Of a stretch of 22,055 bases of DNA, positions 1 through 7,809 are shown piece by piece. The stretch covers positions 1 through 22,055 of the forward strand of contig CAYYJH010000049.1 of NCBI GenBank assembly GCA_964472195.1, written 5' to 3'. This DNA is from BS750m-G4 sp964472195. Lineage in GTDB: Bacteria > Bacteroidota > Ignavibacteria > Tepidaquicellales > Tepidaquicellaceae. The position numbers and the translations under genes were made by a program. Positions within the stretch are counted from its first letter, which is position 1, and each line of letters begins with the position of its first letter. The notes under the pieces are model-generated. The model was not told where the DNA came from, made no database searches, and was given only the letters and a program-made list of their open reading frames with translations.

Positions 1-2691
1 TATGCCGAGGGACAAAGGAGATATGTTGAGAGTCTGTCATCCTATGCACGTCAGTTTCTTGAAAAGATGAATAAACCCGATGTAGATTATATAGCCGGTC
101 TTGCACCTTCGATGGCGATCGAGCAAAAAACCAGGACTAAAAATCCACGCTCAACAGTTGGAACAACTTCAGAGATATATGATTACTTAAGGCTCTTGTA
201 TGCAAGGATAGGAGTTACTTATTCTCCCGTAAGCGGGAAGTCTGTCAGTAAGGATACACCCGAATCAATTATTAAAAAACTCAGCAAACTTTCATCAAAC
301 AGCAAATTAAAACTTTACATCCTATGCGAATTCAAATTGAAAAACATTGATGAGTTAAAAAACAAATTAAATGAACTGCGGGCATCCGGTTTTTACAGGC
401 TTTTGATTAAAAATGAGATATTGGATATTAACGATGTAAGAGAACAGGATTTACTAAAAAGGTTCAAGAAAAAGAAGGATGATGAGCTTATCAAATTGGA
501 GGTTTTAATAGACCGTTTGATTTTTGATGTTGAGGATGATGATTCAAAATCGAGATTGAATGATTCACTTGAGATGGCTTTTATTGAGGGTAATGGTTAT
601 TTAAAGATAAGGATATTATCGGATGATGATTATAAAGATTATCATTTCAACCAGTATCTCGAAAAGGATGGGATAAGGTTTGAAGAACCGGAACCGAGAT
701 TGTTTTCTTTTAACAATCCCTACGGAGCTTGTGCTAAATGCCAGGGATTCGGAAACACAATGGATATAGATATGAGTCTGGTAATACCCGATAAGAATAA
801 ATCATTGATCGGTGGAGCCATAATGGCATTTTCAACCCCAAAGCATTCTAAACATTTAACAGACCTTCTGAGTGAGGCAGGTGATTATGGCGTAGATGTT
901 CATATTCCATTTAAACATCTCGATGAGAAACAAAAAGAGTTTGTTTATAAAGGTGGAAAAAGATATAAAGGTATATTAAAATTTTTCAGGATGGTTGAAA
1001 GGGAGGCATCTTATAAACTCCATTACAGAGTTTTGTTGAATAAATACAGAGCATATACCACTTGCAACAGCTGCGGTGGTTCAAGGCTGCGTAAAGAAGC
1101 TCTCTACGTGAAGATTAAAGGAAAGACAATTTTTGATATAGTTAAAATGAAAATCGATGAAGCGTATGAGTTTTTTAACAATCTTGAATTGAATGAATAC
1201 GAGAAAAAAATCTCAGAGAGAATAACGGAGGAGATTGTGTTTCGTTTGAAGTATCTTAACGACGTTGGCTTAAGGTATTTAACTTTAGACAGACTTTCGA
1301 GAACTCTTTCCGGTGGGGAATCGCAGAGGATAAACCTTTCGACATCACTCGGCTCTTCGCTCGTAGGTTCTATTTACGTTCTCGATGAACCTTCAATCGG
1401 TTTACATCCGCGTGATAATGAAAAACTTATTAACATTATGAAGTCTCTGAGGGATTTGGGTAATTCGGTTCTTGTGGTCGAGCATGACAGGGATATGATG
1501 AAAGAAGCAGATGAAATAATTGATGTAGGACCGCTTGCAGGAGAAAATGGCGGGAAATTAATATTTAAAGGTCCATATGATAAAATTCTAAAAAATAAAA
1601 ATTCCATTACGGGTAAATATCTTAGTGGCCGTGAGAAAATAAAAGTGCCTCGTGTACGAAGAGTGTTAAATAACGATTCGAAATATATTTTGATTAAAGG
1701 GGCAAGAGAAAATAACCTTAAGGATATTGATGTAAAGATACCTTTAAATGTATTTACCTGCATAACCGGGGTCAGCGGTTCGGGGAAATCAACATTGATT
1801 TATGATATACTTTATGGAGGAATGAAGAAAAAGCTCGAAGGATTTTATAAAACAAAAGTTGGCGAGCATGATTCAATAGAAGGAATTAAAAATATAGATT
1901 CTGTGGAGATGGTTAACCAGACACCCATTGGAAAAACATCAAGAAGTAATCCCGTCACATATATAAAGGCATTCGATGTTATACGCGAAGTTTTTTCTAC
2001 TACGAATGAAGCAAAGCGAAAACACTTGCGTCCGGGATATTTTTCATTTAATGTCCCGGGTGGAAGATGTGAAACTTGCGAAGGTACAGGTATAATCAGA
2101 ATAGAGATGCAGTTCATGGTGGATATTTATCTTGAATGCGAGGTATGCAGAGGTAAAAGATACAAACTTGACGTCCTTGATTTGAAATTAAAAGGTAACA
2201 ATGGTTACAGGAAAAATATAAGTGAAATTCTGGATATGACAGTATCAGAAGCGATGATTTTTTTTAAGCCGTTTAAAAAAATTATTCAAAAGCTTAAGAT
2301 TCTCGAAAATGTAGGTCTTGGTTATATAAAGCTTGGTCAGGCTTCCTCAACATTATCAGGGGGTGAGTCGCAGAGAGTGAAACTTGCATACCACTTAACA
2401 TTTCAGGAAAAAGGTACCAAGACTTTATTCTTGTTTGACGAACCTACGACAGGATTACATTATTATGATATTTCAAAATTGTTAAAGTGTTTCGATGAAT
2501 TAATTAAAAAAGGAAATTCAGTTGTTGTTATAGAACATAATCTTGAGGTTATCAAATGTGCAGATCATGTTATTGATCTTGGACCGGGAAGCGGTGATGA
2601 AGGTGGCGAAATTATTGCTACCGGTTCTCCTGAAGATTTAGTGAAAGTAAAAAAATCATATACTGGAAAATATCTTAAACAATTGCTATAA
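1..2691 (+). CDS. uvrA: UvrA excinuclease ABC subunit A, first paralogue (5' end cut by window)
   Basis: DNA-damage recognition ATPase of nucleotide excision repair, acting with UvrB and UvrC in the cytoplasm. The reading frame is open from base 1 (YAEGQRRYVESLSSYARQF), so the gene starts left of the window; the internal ATG at 67 is not the start. The visible 896 residues lack only the N-terminal Walker A region. Seen in order: the UvrB-binding insert, CAKC and CNSC zinc ligand pairs, ABC signature LSGGESQR (nt ~1309) with DEPSIGLH, second Walker A GVSGSGKST (nt ~1768), the CETC...CEVC zinc finger (nt ~2068-2150), and a second LSGGESQR (nt ~2356) with FDEPTTGLH. The first CxxC pair of the N-proximal zinc site (CPIC in E. 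coli) is absent. The next gene starts 18 nt downstream. Family assignment is very secure; which of the two paralogues is the main repair protein cannot be told from sequence. Confidence 0.96.
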   Translation, partial: YAEGQRRYVESLSSYARQFLEKMNKPDVDYIAGLAPSMAIEQKTRTKNPRSTVGTTSEIYDYLRLLYARIGVTYSPVSGKSVSKDTPESIIKKLSKLSSNSKLKLYILCEFKLKNIDELKNKLNELRASGFYRLLIKNEILDINDVREQDLLKRFKKKKDDELIKLEVLIDRLIFDVEDDDSKSRLNDSLEMAFIEGNGYLKIRILSDDDYKDYHFNQYLEKDGIRFEEPEPRLFSFNNPYGACAKCQGFGNTMDIDMSLVIPDKNKSLIGGAIMAFSTPKHSKHLTDLLSEAGDYGVDVHIPFKHLDEKQKEFVYKGGKRYKGILKFFRMVEREASYKLHYRVLLNKYRAYTTCNSCGGSRLRKEALYVKIKGKTIFDIVKMKIDEAYEFFNNLELNEYEKKISERITEEIVFRLKYLNDVGLRYLTLDRLSRTLSGGESQRINLSTSLGSSLVGSIYVLDEPSIGLHPRDNEKLINIMKSLRDLGNSVLVVEHDRDMMKEADEIIDVGPLAGENGGKLIFKGPYDKILKNKNSITGKYLSGREKIKVPRVRRVLNNDSKYILIKGARENNLKDIDVKIPLNVFTCITGVSGSGKSTLIYDILYGGMKKKLEGFYKTKVGEHDSIEGIKNIDSVEMVNQTPIGKTSRSNPVTYIKAFDVIREVFSTTNEAKRKHLRPGYFSFNVPGGRCETCEGTGIIRIEMQFMVDIYLECEVCRGKRYKLDVLDLKLKGNNGYRKNISEILDMTVSEAMIFFKPFKKIIQKLKILENVGLGYIKLGQASSTLSGGESQRVKLAYHLTFQEKGTKTLFLFDEPTTGLHYYDISKLLKCFDELIKKGNSVVVIEHNLEVIKCADHVIDLGPGSGDEGGEIIATGSPEDLVKVKKSYTGKYLKQLL

Positions 2692-2709
2692 ATTTGTTAT
2701 ACTTAAATT

Positions 2710-2943
2710 ATGGTAAATAAAATTAAAGAATCAAAATATTTTATACTCGGACTTTTTGCAGGAGCGACCGGCGGATTTCTTTATTGGAAATATATTGGCT
2801 GTTTGAATGGAACCTGTCCTTTAGCCTCTAACTGGCTTATCATGACAATTTATGGAATAGTTTTAGGAGGCGTTCTTGGTAATATAGTACAGGGTATTAT
2901 TGCAGCTAAGAATAAAGCATCTGATAAATTAAAAAGTGTTTAG
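2710..2943 (+). CDS. Small membrane protein, DUF6132-like
   Basis: A 77-residue protein with two hydrophobic segments (about residues 12-27 and 42-64) joined by a loop containing YIGCLNGTCPLASN. This GC..GTCP..SN loop with a following small/Gly-rich helix (YGIVLGGVLGNIVQGII) is what I remember of the DUF6132 family of Bacteroidota inner-membrane proteins, whose function is unknown. The two cysteines in the loop could form a disulfide or bind metal; that is inference. It starts 18 nt after uvrA on the same strand and ends 24 nt before the next gene, so co-transcription with uvrA is likely, although a role in repair is not implied. The tail is lysine-rich (KNKASDKLK), consistent with a cytoplasmic C-terminus. 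Confidence 0.7.
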   Translation: MVNKIKESKYFILGLFAGATGGFLYWKYIGCLNGTCPLASNWLIMTIYGIVLGGVLGNIVQGIIAAKNKASDKLKSV

Positions 2944-2967
2944 CTTATTATATATTGAAGTTCTTGT

Positions 2968-3192
2968 ATGGAATTTTTAAAAGTAGGTAAATACAGAATA
3001 AATATTAATAATGTACTTTACTATACTGTTGAAGATAGTGTTATCAAGGTTTGCTTTGATACAAACCAGGGTGTTCATGATATTGACATACATTTTTCCA
3101 GTGTGGAAGAATTTCATGAATACTGTGAGATCATCGATGATATGCTTGAGGTAGAGGTAGAAGATGTTTACGAAGATGATACAGAACAGTAA
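2968..3192 (+). CDS. Small acidic hypothetical protein
   Basis: A 74-residue soluble protein that I do not recognise. It starts MEFLKVGKYRININNVLYY, has alternating hydrophobic residues that suggest a small beta-rich fold in the first 45 residues, and ends in a strongly acidic stretch (EVEVEDVYEDD). No catalytic motif, signal peptide or membrane segment is visible. It follows the DUF6132-like gene by 24 nt and precedes the T9SS-sorted protein by 45 nt on the same strand, so it is probably part of the same transcript. The opposite strand is also open over this stretch but gives a composition-biased product and is treated as a shadow. Confidence 0.6.
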   Translation: MEFLKVGKYRININNVLYYTVEDSVIKVCFDTNQGVHDIDIHFSSVEEFHEYCEIIDDMLEVEVEDVYEDDTEQ

Positions 3193-3237
3193 AAAGAATA
3201 TCTCTTTATAAATATTTTTACTAACCAAAAAAATATT

Positions 3238-4299
3238 ATGAAAAATAAGTTATTACAAATTTTAACGTTAGTTGTTTTTTTTAACATTCTAACATTTGCA
3301 AGTCTTCATCCACAAATCACAATAGGGAATAACCACATTCCTGTTTTTGGTGATCAGTATATTATACATGATGTTGATACAACAGGAGTAAATCAGGGTA
3401 ATAGCGGAGCTAACCAGACTTGGAATTTTTCCAGTATTAATGTTTTAACCGATTCCGCTGTATTCAACTGGGTAGATCCTGCAGCAACTCCTTATGCATC
3501 TTCTTTCCCCGGTGCTCATATTGCGGAAGGAAATCAAATTTATTATATGTATTATACTATAGTGAGTGGTGATCTTAGTAATATTGGATCGGGTGTTGGT
3601 ACACCTCCTACTCAATTAATAACTACCCTGACTGATCCTGAAATTATATTTAGAATACCTTTTACATATACCAATACATACACAGATAGTTTTAATGGTA
3701 CAATCATCGGTGGGTTATTCCCAGTAATTAGAAGGGGTACAATAACAAAAACAGCAGATGCTTATGGAACAATAATATTACCGACCGGTACATACAATAA
3801 TGTACTCCGAATAAATTTCCTTCAGGATATAACAGATTCAACCTCTGGAATCCCGGTTGTTATCAGAACTGTGACAGATAATTACAGCTGGTATACCGGA
3901 CAGTATAAATATCCGATTTTTTCGATAACATTAAGTACGATTTATACTGTGGCTGATCAAACAACTACCAAGTCTGCAGTTATAACAACACTTAATGAAT
4001 CTGTTGGAGTGGTTCCAATTGGTAATCAAGTCGTGAGTAAATACAAACTTAATCAAAACTATCCAAATCCTTTCAATCCCTTAACTTCGATAACATTTGA
4101 TATTGTTAAAACATCAGATGTGAAATTGGTTGTTTATGATGCACTCGGGAGAGAAGTAGCAGAACTTGTAAATCAAAGATTATCAAACGGAAGTTATAAA
4201 GTAGATTTCAACGCTGCTAATCTAACTTCCGGAGTATACTTCTATAAACTGACAACAGGAGATTTTTCAGAAACAAAAGCGATGTTGCTTTTGAAATAA
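3238..4299 (+). CDS. Secreted protein with C-terminal T9SS type A sorting domain
   Basis: A 353-residue exported protein. Residues 1-20 are an SpI-type signal peptide (MKNKLLQILTLVVFFNILTF). The middle (about 25-260) is rich in Thr, Asn and Ile, beta-rich in character, with no enzyme motif I recognise. The last ~85 residues form a type IX secretion/por sorting domain: YKLNQNYPNPFNPLTSITFDI, then VVYDALGREVAELV, GSYKVDFNAANLTSGVYFYKL and a terminal Lys-containing strand. Such proteins cross the outer membrane by T9SS and are anchored or released at the surface. The NYPNPFNP motif is especially common in Ignavibacteria and relatives and is the best taxonomic marker in the window. A strong terminator follows 23 nt after the stop. 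The molecular function of the passenger part is unknown. Confidence 0.9.
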   Translation: MKNKLLQILTLVVFFNILTFASLHPQITIGNNHIPVFGDQYIIHDVDTTGVNQGNSGANQTWNFSSINVLTDSAVFNWVDPAATPYASSFPGAHIAEGNQIYYMYYTIVSGDLSNIGSGVGTPPTQLITTLTDPEIIFRIPFTYTNTYTDSFNGTIIGGLFPVIRRGTITKTADAYGTIILPTGTYNNVLRINFLQDITDSTSGIPVVIRTVTDNYSWYTGQYKYPIFSITLSTIYTVADQTTTKSAVITTLNESVGVVPIGNQVVSKYKLNQNYPNPFNPLTSITFDIVKTSDVKLVVYDALGREVAELVNQRLSNGSYKVDFNAANLTSGVYFYKLTTGDFSETKAMLLLK

Positions 4300-4322
4300 A
4301 TGAAGAAAATAATATTGTTAGT

Positions 4323-4354
4323 AAAAAAGCCCTGTTTTGTCCGGGGCTTTTTTT
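4323..4354. terminator. Bidirectional intrinsic terminator between convergent genes
   Basis: Arms AAAAAAGCCC (4323-4332) and GGGCTTTTTT (4344-4353) pair perfectly and can be extended inward by a T-G and a G-C pair around a short loop. The T run follows on the plus strand, and the A run gives a T run on the minus strand. It can therefore stop both the T9SS-protein transcript and the minus-strand uvrA transcript. Confidence 0.85.
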
Positions 4355-4360
4355 GTGGAA

Positions 4361-4389
4361 TTTTGTGTCTTGGTGCTTGCGTGGCATTG
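4361..4389 (+). repeat. Degenerate GTG/CTT-rich intergenic phrase, copy 1
   Basis: The stretch reads TTTTGTGTCTTGGTGCTTGC then GTGGCATTG. It has the cadence (GTGxCTTxGTGxCTTxGTGGCA) of a degenerate intergenic phrase that I recall seeing in many environmental bacterial genomes. Two related copies occur in this window at 19499-19518 (inverted) and 19591-19610. It lies just past the terminator and outside any gene. Function unknown. Confidence 0.45.
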
Positions 4390-4433
4390 TTTTCTATCCC
4401 CATAGCCTCAAAGAATTAAATTACTAAAAATAA

Positions 4434-7340
4434 TTACCGATTATCCAATTCTTTTTTAAGAAAATCCGCTGTATAAGAAACATCTTGAAATTTTTTAACA
4501 AGTGTTTCGGGAGTTCCCTCGGCAATAATCCTGCCTCCTTCTTCTCCTCCTTCGGGACCGAGGTCAACAATCCAGTCTGCACATTTTATTACATCTAAAT
4601 TATGTTCAATAACTATTACAGTATTTCCTTTATCTACTAATTTATTCAATACATTCAAAAGCATGTTAATATCTTCAAAATGCAGTCCTGTAGTTGGTTC
4701 ATCAAGAATGTAAATCGTTTTTCCTGTTTGTACTTTCGAAAGTTCGGTTGAAAGTTTGACTCTTTGTGCTTCTCCTCCCGATAAAGTTGTTGCCTGTTGT
4801 CCGAGTCTTATATAACCTAAGCCTACATCGAATAAAGTCTGTAGCTTTCTTTTCAGCGGAGGGATAGCACTGAAAAACTCTACGGCTTCTTCGACAGTCA
4901 TCTCTAATGCATCGGCAATTGATTTACCTTTATATTTAACCTGAAGTGTTTCCCGGTTGTACCTGTTGCCGTTACAGACATCACACGTTACATATACATC
5001 CGGGAGGAAATTCATTTCTATCTTTTGTAATCCATTACCAGCGCAAACTTCACACCTCCCGCTTTTAACATTAAAAGAGAATCTTCCAACTTTGTAACCT
5101 CTAATTTTTGATTCTGGTAAAGAAGCAAAGATGTCTCTAATGTAAGTAAAAAGTCCGGTATAAGTTGCCGGATTGCTGCGGGGGGTCCTTCCAATAGGAG
5201 ATTGATCGATTTCTATTACTTTATCAATAATTCTCTTTGACTTCTTATCAGATTTCTTCGTATAACTCTTGATTGAAGAATATGGTAATGGTTCCCCAAC
5301 GGATTTTGAAAATTTTCGGGATAGTATAGGGTAAAGTGTTTCATTAATAAGGGAGGATTTACCGGAACCGCTCACACCTGTCACACAGATAAATTTCCCG
5401 AGTGGAATTTTTAAATATATATTCTTTAGATTATTTCCTTTCGCACCTTCGAGAATTAAAAAGTTACCGTTTCCATTTCTTCTTTTTTCTGGTATATAAA
5501 TTTTTTTCTTCCCGTTTAAATATTCTCCAGTTATCGATTGACCATTGATATTAGACGGATGTCCAAATCCCACCACTTCACCACCGTGTTCACCTGCTTT
5601 AGGACCAAGGTCAACAATGAAATCGGATGAATCTATCATTTGCCTGTCATGCTCGACAACAATTACCGAATTTCCAATGTTCCTTAGATTCTTTAGAGAA
5701 TTGATTAATCTTTTATTATCCCTTTGATGCAAACCAATCGATGGCTCATCGAGGATGTAAAGGACTCCTGTGAGTTGAGAACCTATCTGAGTTGCGAGCC
5801 TTATCCTCTGTGCTTCTCCCCCGGAGAGTGTTTTTGCATTCCTGTCTAACGATAAATAATTAAGTCCTACGTTTAAAAGAAAATCGAGTCTTGCTTTTAC
5901 TTCTTTTATGATAGGTTCTGCTATGATTTGTTTTCTGGAATCAAGTTTTAGCTTTTCAAAATATTTTCTACATTCGTTTATAGAAAATTTTGTAATATCG
6001 TGTATGTTTTTGCCATCTATTTTCACCCAGAGCGTATCTTCTTTCAATCTTCCGCCGTTACATGCTTGACATTTTTTAACAGTCATAAAATTTTCTGCCC
6101 AGAGTTTAATATGCTCGGAAGTTGTATCGTTAGAAAAGTGCTCAATATAGTTTATCAAACCGTTGAATTTGTGCTGGTAATTGTGTGTCTTTCCTAATGA
6201 ATTTGTATATTTGTATCTTATACGTTTCTTTGTTCCATAAAGAAGTTTGTTTATTGTTTCTTTCGAATAATCCTTAATCGGAGTGTCTATTGTATGTTGA
6301 AAATTTTCAAGCACGCCCTGAAGTATAGAGCATATCCAGGTTTTTTTCGGTTTTCCAACGGGTGCTATTCCACCGTTTGAAAATGAAAGTTTTTTATCGG
6401 GAAAAATTTTATCAACGTTGATTTCTTTTTTAACACCTAACCCAAAACAATCTTTGCACCATCCGTAAGGAGAATTGAATGAAAAAGCATTGGGAGCGGG
6501 TTCTGAAAAACTTCTACCTGTTTCCGGGTCTGACAGTTTTTCATTAAACATCTTATCTTCTTTGCCATGACTAATAATGACTACACCTTCTCCGTGCCGT
6601 AAAGCAATTTCTAATGAGTCGTATATTCGCATTTTAGATTTCTTGTTTATAACTACCCTATCAATAACAATATCTATATCGTGAATTTTAAATCTTTCGA
6701 TTTTCATTTTCGGTATGATTTCTTTTATCTCTCCATCTACTCTTACTTTTGTGAATCCTTCCGAGGAAATTTCTTCGAACAATTCCCTGTAATGTCCTTT
6801 TCTTCCTTTTACAACAGGAGCAAGAATATTTATTCCTGTTCCGGATTTTAATTTCATGATTTGTTCGAGTATTTGGTCGAGACTTTGCCGTGTTACAGCT
6901 TTACCCGTATCGGGAGAATATTGTGTCCCACAGCGTGCAAAAAGAAGACGCAGAAAATCGTAAATCTCGGTTACAGTTCCGACCGTTGAACGTGGATTAT
7001 GAGAGATTGTTTTTTGTTCGATTGAAATGGATGGTGACAGCCCTACGATTTTATCGACATCTGGTCTTTCGATGCCGCCTATGAACTGTCTTGCATAAGC
7101 AGAAAGTGTCTCCATGAATCTTCTTTGTCCTTCGGCATATATCGTATCGAAAGCGAGGGATGATTTGCCTGAGCCTGAAAGACCAGTAAAGACTACAAGA
7201 CTATCGCGGGGAATCTCAATGTCGATGTTTTTGAGATTGTGTACTCGAGCACCTTTTACGATTATTTTATCTAAGTGTGATATAGAATGAAAATTAATTA
7301 ACAAAAAAGATACATTAACAAGAGTGCTTTTACAATCCAA
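4434..7340 (-). CDS. uvrA: UvrA excinuclease ABC subunit A, second paralogue
   Basis: Complete second UvrA, up to 968 residues, the usual UvrA length plus a short extension. Seen: IIVKGARVHNLKNIDIEIP at the N-terminus, Walker A GLSGSGKS (residues 53-60), the UvrB-binding region, CKDC and CQAC zinc pairs, LSGGEAQR with DEPSIGLH, second Walker A GVSGSGKSS, the CEVC...CDVC zinc finger, then LSGGEAQR with DEPTTGLH and EHNLDVIKCADWIVDLGP. Like the first paralogue it lacks the CPIC-type pair. The start is uncertain: the family normally begins (M)DKIIVKGAR, but here that codon is TTA. The in-frame options are TTG at 7340 or TTG at 7304, neither with a clear ribosome site. It converges on the other uvrA and shares the terminator at 4323-4354. 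The family call is certain; only the start is in doubt. Confidence 0.95.
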   Translation of the reverse strand: MDCKSTLVNVSFLLINFHSISHLDKIIVKGARVHNLKNIDIEIPRDSLVVFTGLSGSGKSSLAFDTIYAEGQRRFMETLSAYARQFIGGIERPDVDKIVGLSPSISIEQKTISHNPRSTVGTVTEIYDFLRLLFARCGTQYSPDTGKAVTRQSLDQILEQIMKLKSGTGINILAPVVKGRKGHYRELFEEISSEGFTKVRVDGEIKEIIPKMKIERFKIHDIDIVIDRVVINKKSKMRIYDSLEIALRHGEGVVIISHGKEDKMFNEKLSDPETGRSFSEPAPNAFSFNSPYGWCKDCFGLGVKKEINVDKIFPDKKLSFSNGGIAPVGKPKKTWICSILQGVLENFQHTIDTPIKDYSKETINKLLYGTKKRIRYKYTNSLGKTHNYQHKFNGLINYIEHFSNDTTSEHIKLWAENFMTVKKCQACNGGRLKEDTLWVKIDGKNIHDITKFSINECRKYFEKLKLDSRKQIIAEPIIKEVKARLDFLLNVGLNYLSLDRNAKTLSGGEAQRIRLATQIGSQLTGVLYILDEPSIGLHQRDNKRLINSLKNLRNIGNSVIVVEHDRQMIDSSDFIVDLGPKAGEHGGEVVGFGHPSNINGQSITGEYLNGKKKIYIPEKRRNGNGNFLILEGAKGNNLKNIYLKIPLGKFICVTGVSGSGKSSLINETLYPILSRKFSKSVGEPLPYSSIKSYTKKSDKKSKRIIDKVIEIDQSPIGRTPRSNPATYTGLFTYIRDIFASLPESKIRGYKVGRFSFNVKSGRCEVCAGNGLQKIEMNFLPDVYVTCDVCNGNRYNRETLQVKYKGKSIADALEMTVEEAVEFFSAIPPLKRKLQTLFDVGLGYIRLGQQATTLSGGEAQRVKLSTELSKVQTGKTIYILDEPTTGLHFEDINMLLNVLNKLVDKGNTVIVIEHNLDVIKCADWIVDLGPEGGEEGGRIIAEGTPETLVKKFQDVSYTADFLKKELDNR

Positions 7341-7465
7341 TTATCTGTGTAATAAGAGCTTTTGAAATTTTAAGGGATAAAACAACTGAATTTAGAACAT
7401 ATGTGTAACCTTAATTTTGGTGTGGTTAATTTCATTAAAATATCAAATCTTTAATGATTTTAACA

Positions 7466-7494
7466 TTGAAAATGTAGGATAGAATTAGTAAAAT
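7466..7494 (+). promoter_or_regulatory. Sigma-70-like promoter for tRNA-Glu
   Basis: TTGAAA (7466-7471), a 17-nt spacer and TAAAAT (7489-7494) match the housekeeping consensus well. Predicted transcription start is near 7501, about 10 nt before the mature tRNA 5' end. Prediction only. Confidence 0.55.
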
Positions 7495-7510
7495 AACTGC
7501 CTTTATAAAA

Positions 7511-7582
7511 GCTCCCATCGACTAGGGGTTAGGTCATCACTCTTTCACAGTGAAGACACGAGTTCGAATCTCGTTGGGAGCG
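7511..7582 (+). tRNA. tRNA-Glu (anticodon TTC)
   Basis: Full cloverleaf. The acceptor stem is GCTCCCA (7511-7517) with TGGGAGC (7575-7581) and discriminator G at 7582. The anticodon stem is TCACT/AGTGA (7537-7541, 7549-7553) around loop CTTTCAC with anticodon TTC at 7544-7546. The T stem is ACGAG/CTCGT around TTCGAAT (7563-7569). The D arm contains the GG of the AGGGGTTAGG segment. The 3' CCA is not encoded (CGACACC follows), so a CCA-adding enzyme is required. It stands alone between uvrA and the ferredoxin-like gene. Confidence 0.95.
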
Positions 7583-7642
7583 CGACACCCTCCATTCTTC
7601 TTCTTGAAAAACATCACAGAGTGCAACCTTTGTATTCATTCC

Positions 7643-7743
7643 TAAGTCAAATTATTTGTAATTTACTTTAAAATTAATTAAGTCAGTTAGACTTGCTTCT
7701 ACCTGTTGCAGACAAGTACTGTAAGCAGGAATTAAGTCAATTA
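7643..7743. repeat. Three TAAGTCA-type short direct repeats in an intergenic region
   Basis: TAAGTCAAATTA (7643-7654), TAAGTCAGTTA (7679-7689) and TAAGTCAATTA (7733-7743) lie in the 227-nt gap between the tRNA and the 3' end of the ferredoxin-like gene. The last two are embedded in a 13/14 match (7676-7689 and 7730-7743). No gene or convincing terminator is visible in this gap. AT-rich background makes chance similarity possible. Confidence 0.3.
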
Positions 7744-7809
7744 ATAACCCCAGTCTTGTTAGTTTAAGTTCTACAATTAAGGAAATTCTAAAATCTTATG
7801 GAAGGAAGT

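Noticed and set aside
1374..1763. Minus-strand 129-codon open frame inside the first uvrA
   Set aside because: Lies fully within the conserved uvrA coding region; product has no domain and shadow-type composition.
67..2691. uvrA starting at the ATG at 67
   Set aside because: The frame is open and clearly UvrA-like from base 1 (YAEGQRRYVESLSSYARQF); the ATG is an internal methionine.
2977..3228. Minus-strand 83-codon frame opposite the acidic hypothetical gene
   Set aside because: Phe/Ile/Tyr-rich product typical of an antisense shadow. The plus-strand gene fits the operon spacing better.
4434..7340. Second uvrA as a UvrA2-type or drug-resistance ABC protein lacking the UvrB-binding domain
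   Set aside because: The region between Walker A and the first zinc pair is of full length with the expected UvrB-binding insert, and overall length is canonical.
7583..7809. Integrated element remnant downstream of tRNA-Glu
   Set aside because: No duplicate of the tRNA 3' end, no integrase and no displaced coding remnant is visible in the gap or the neighbouring genes.
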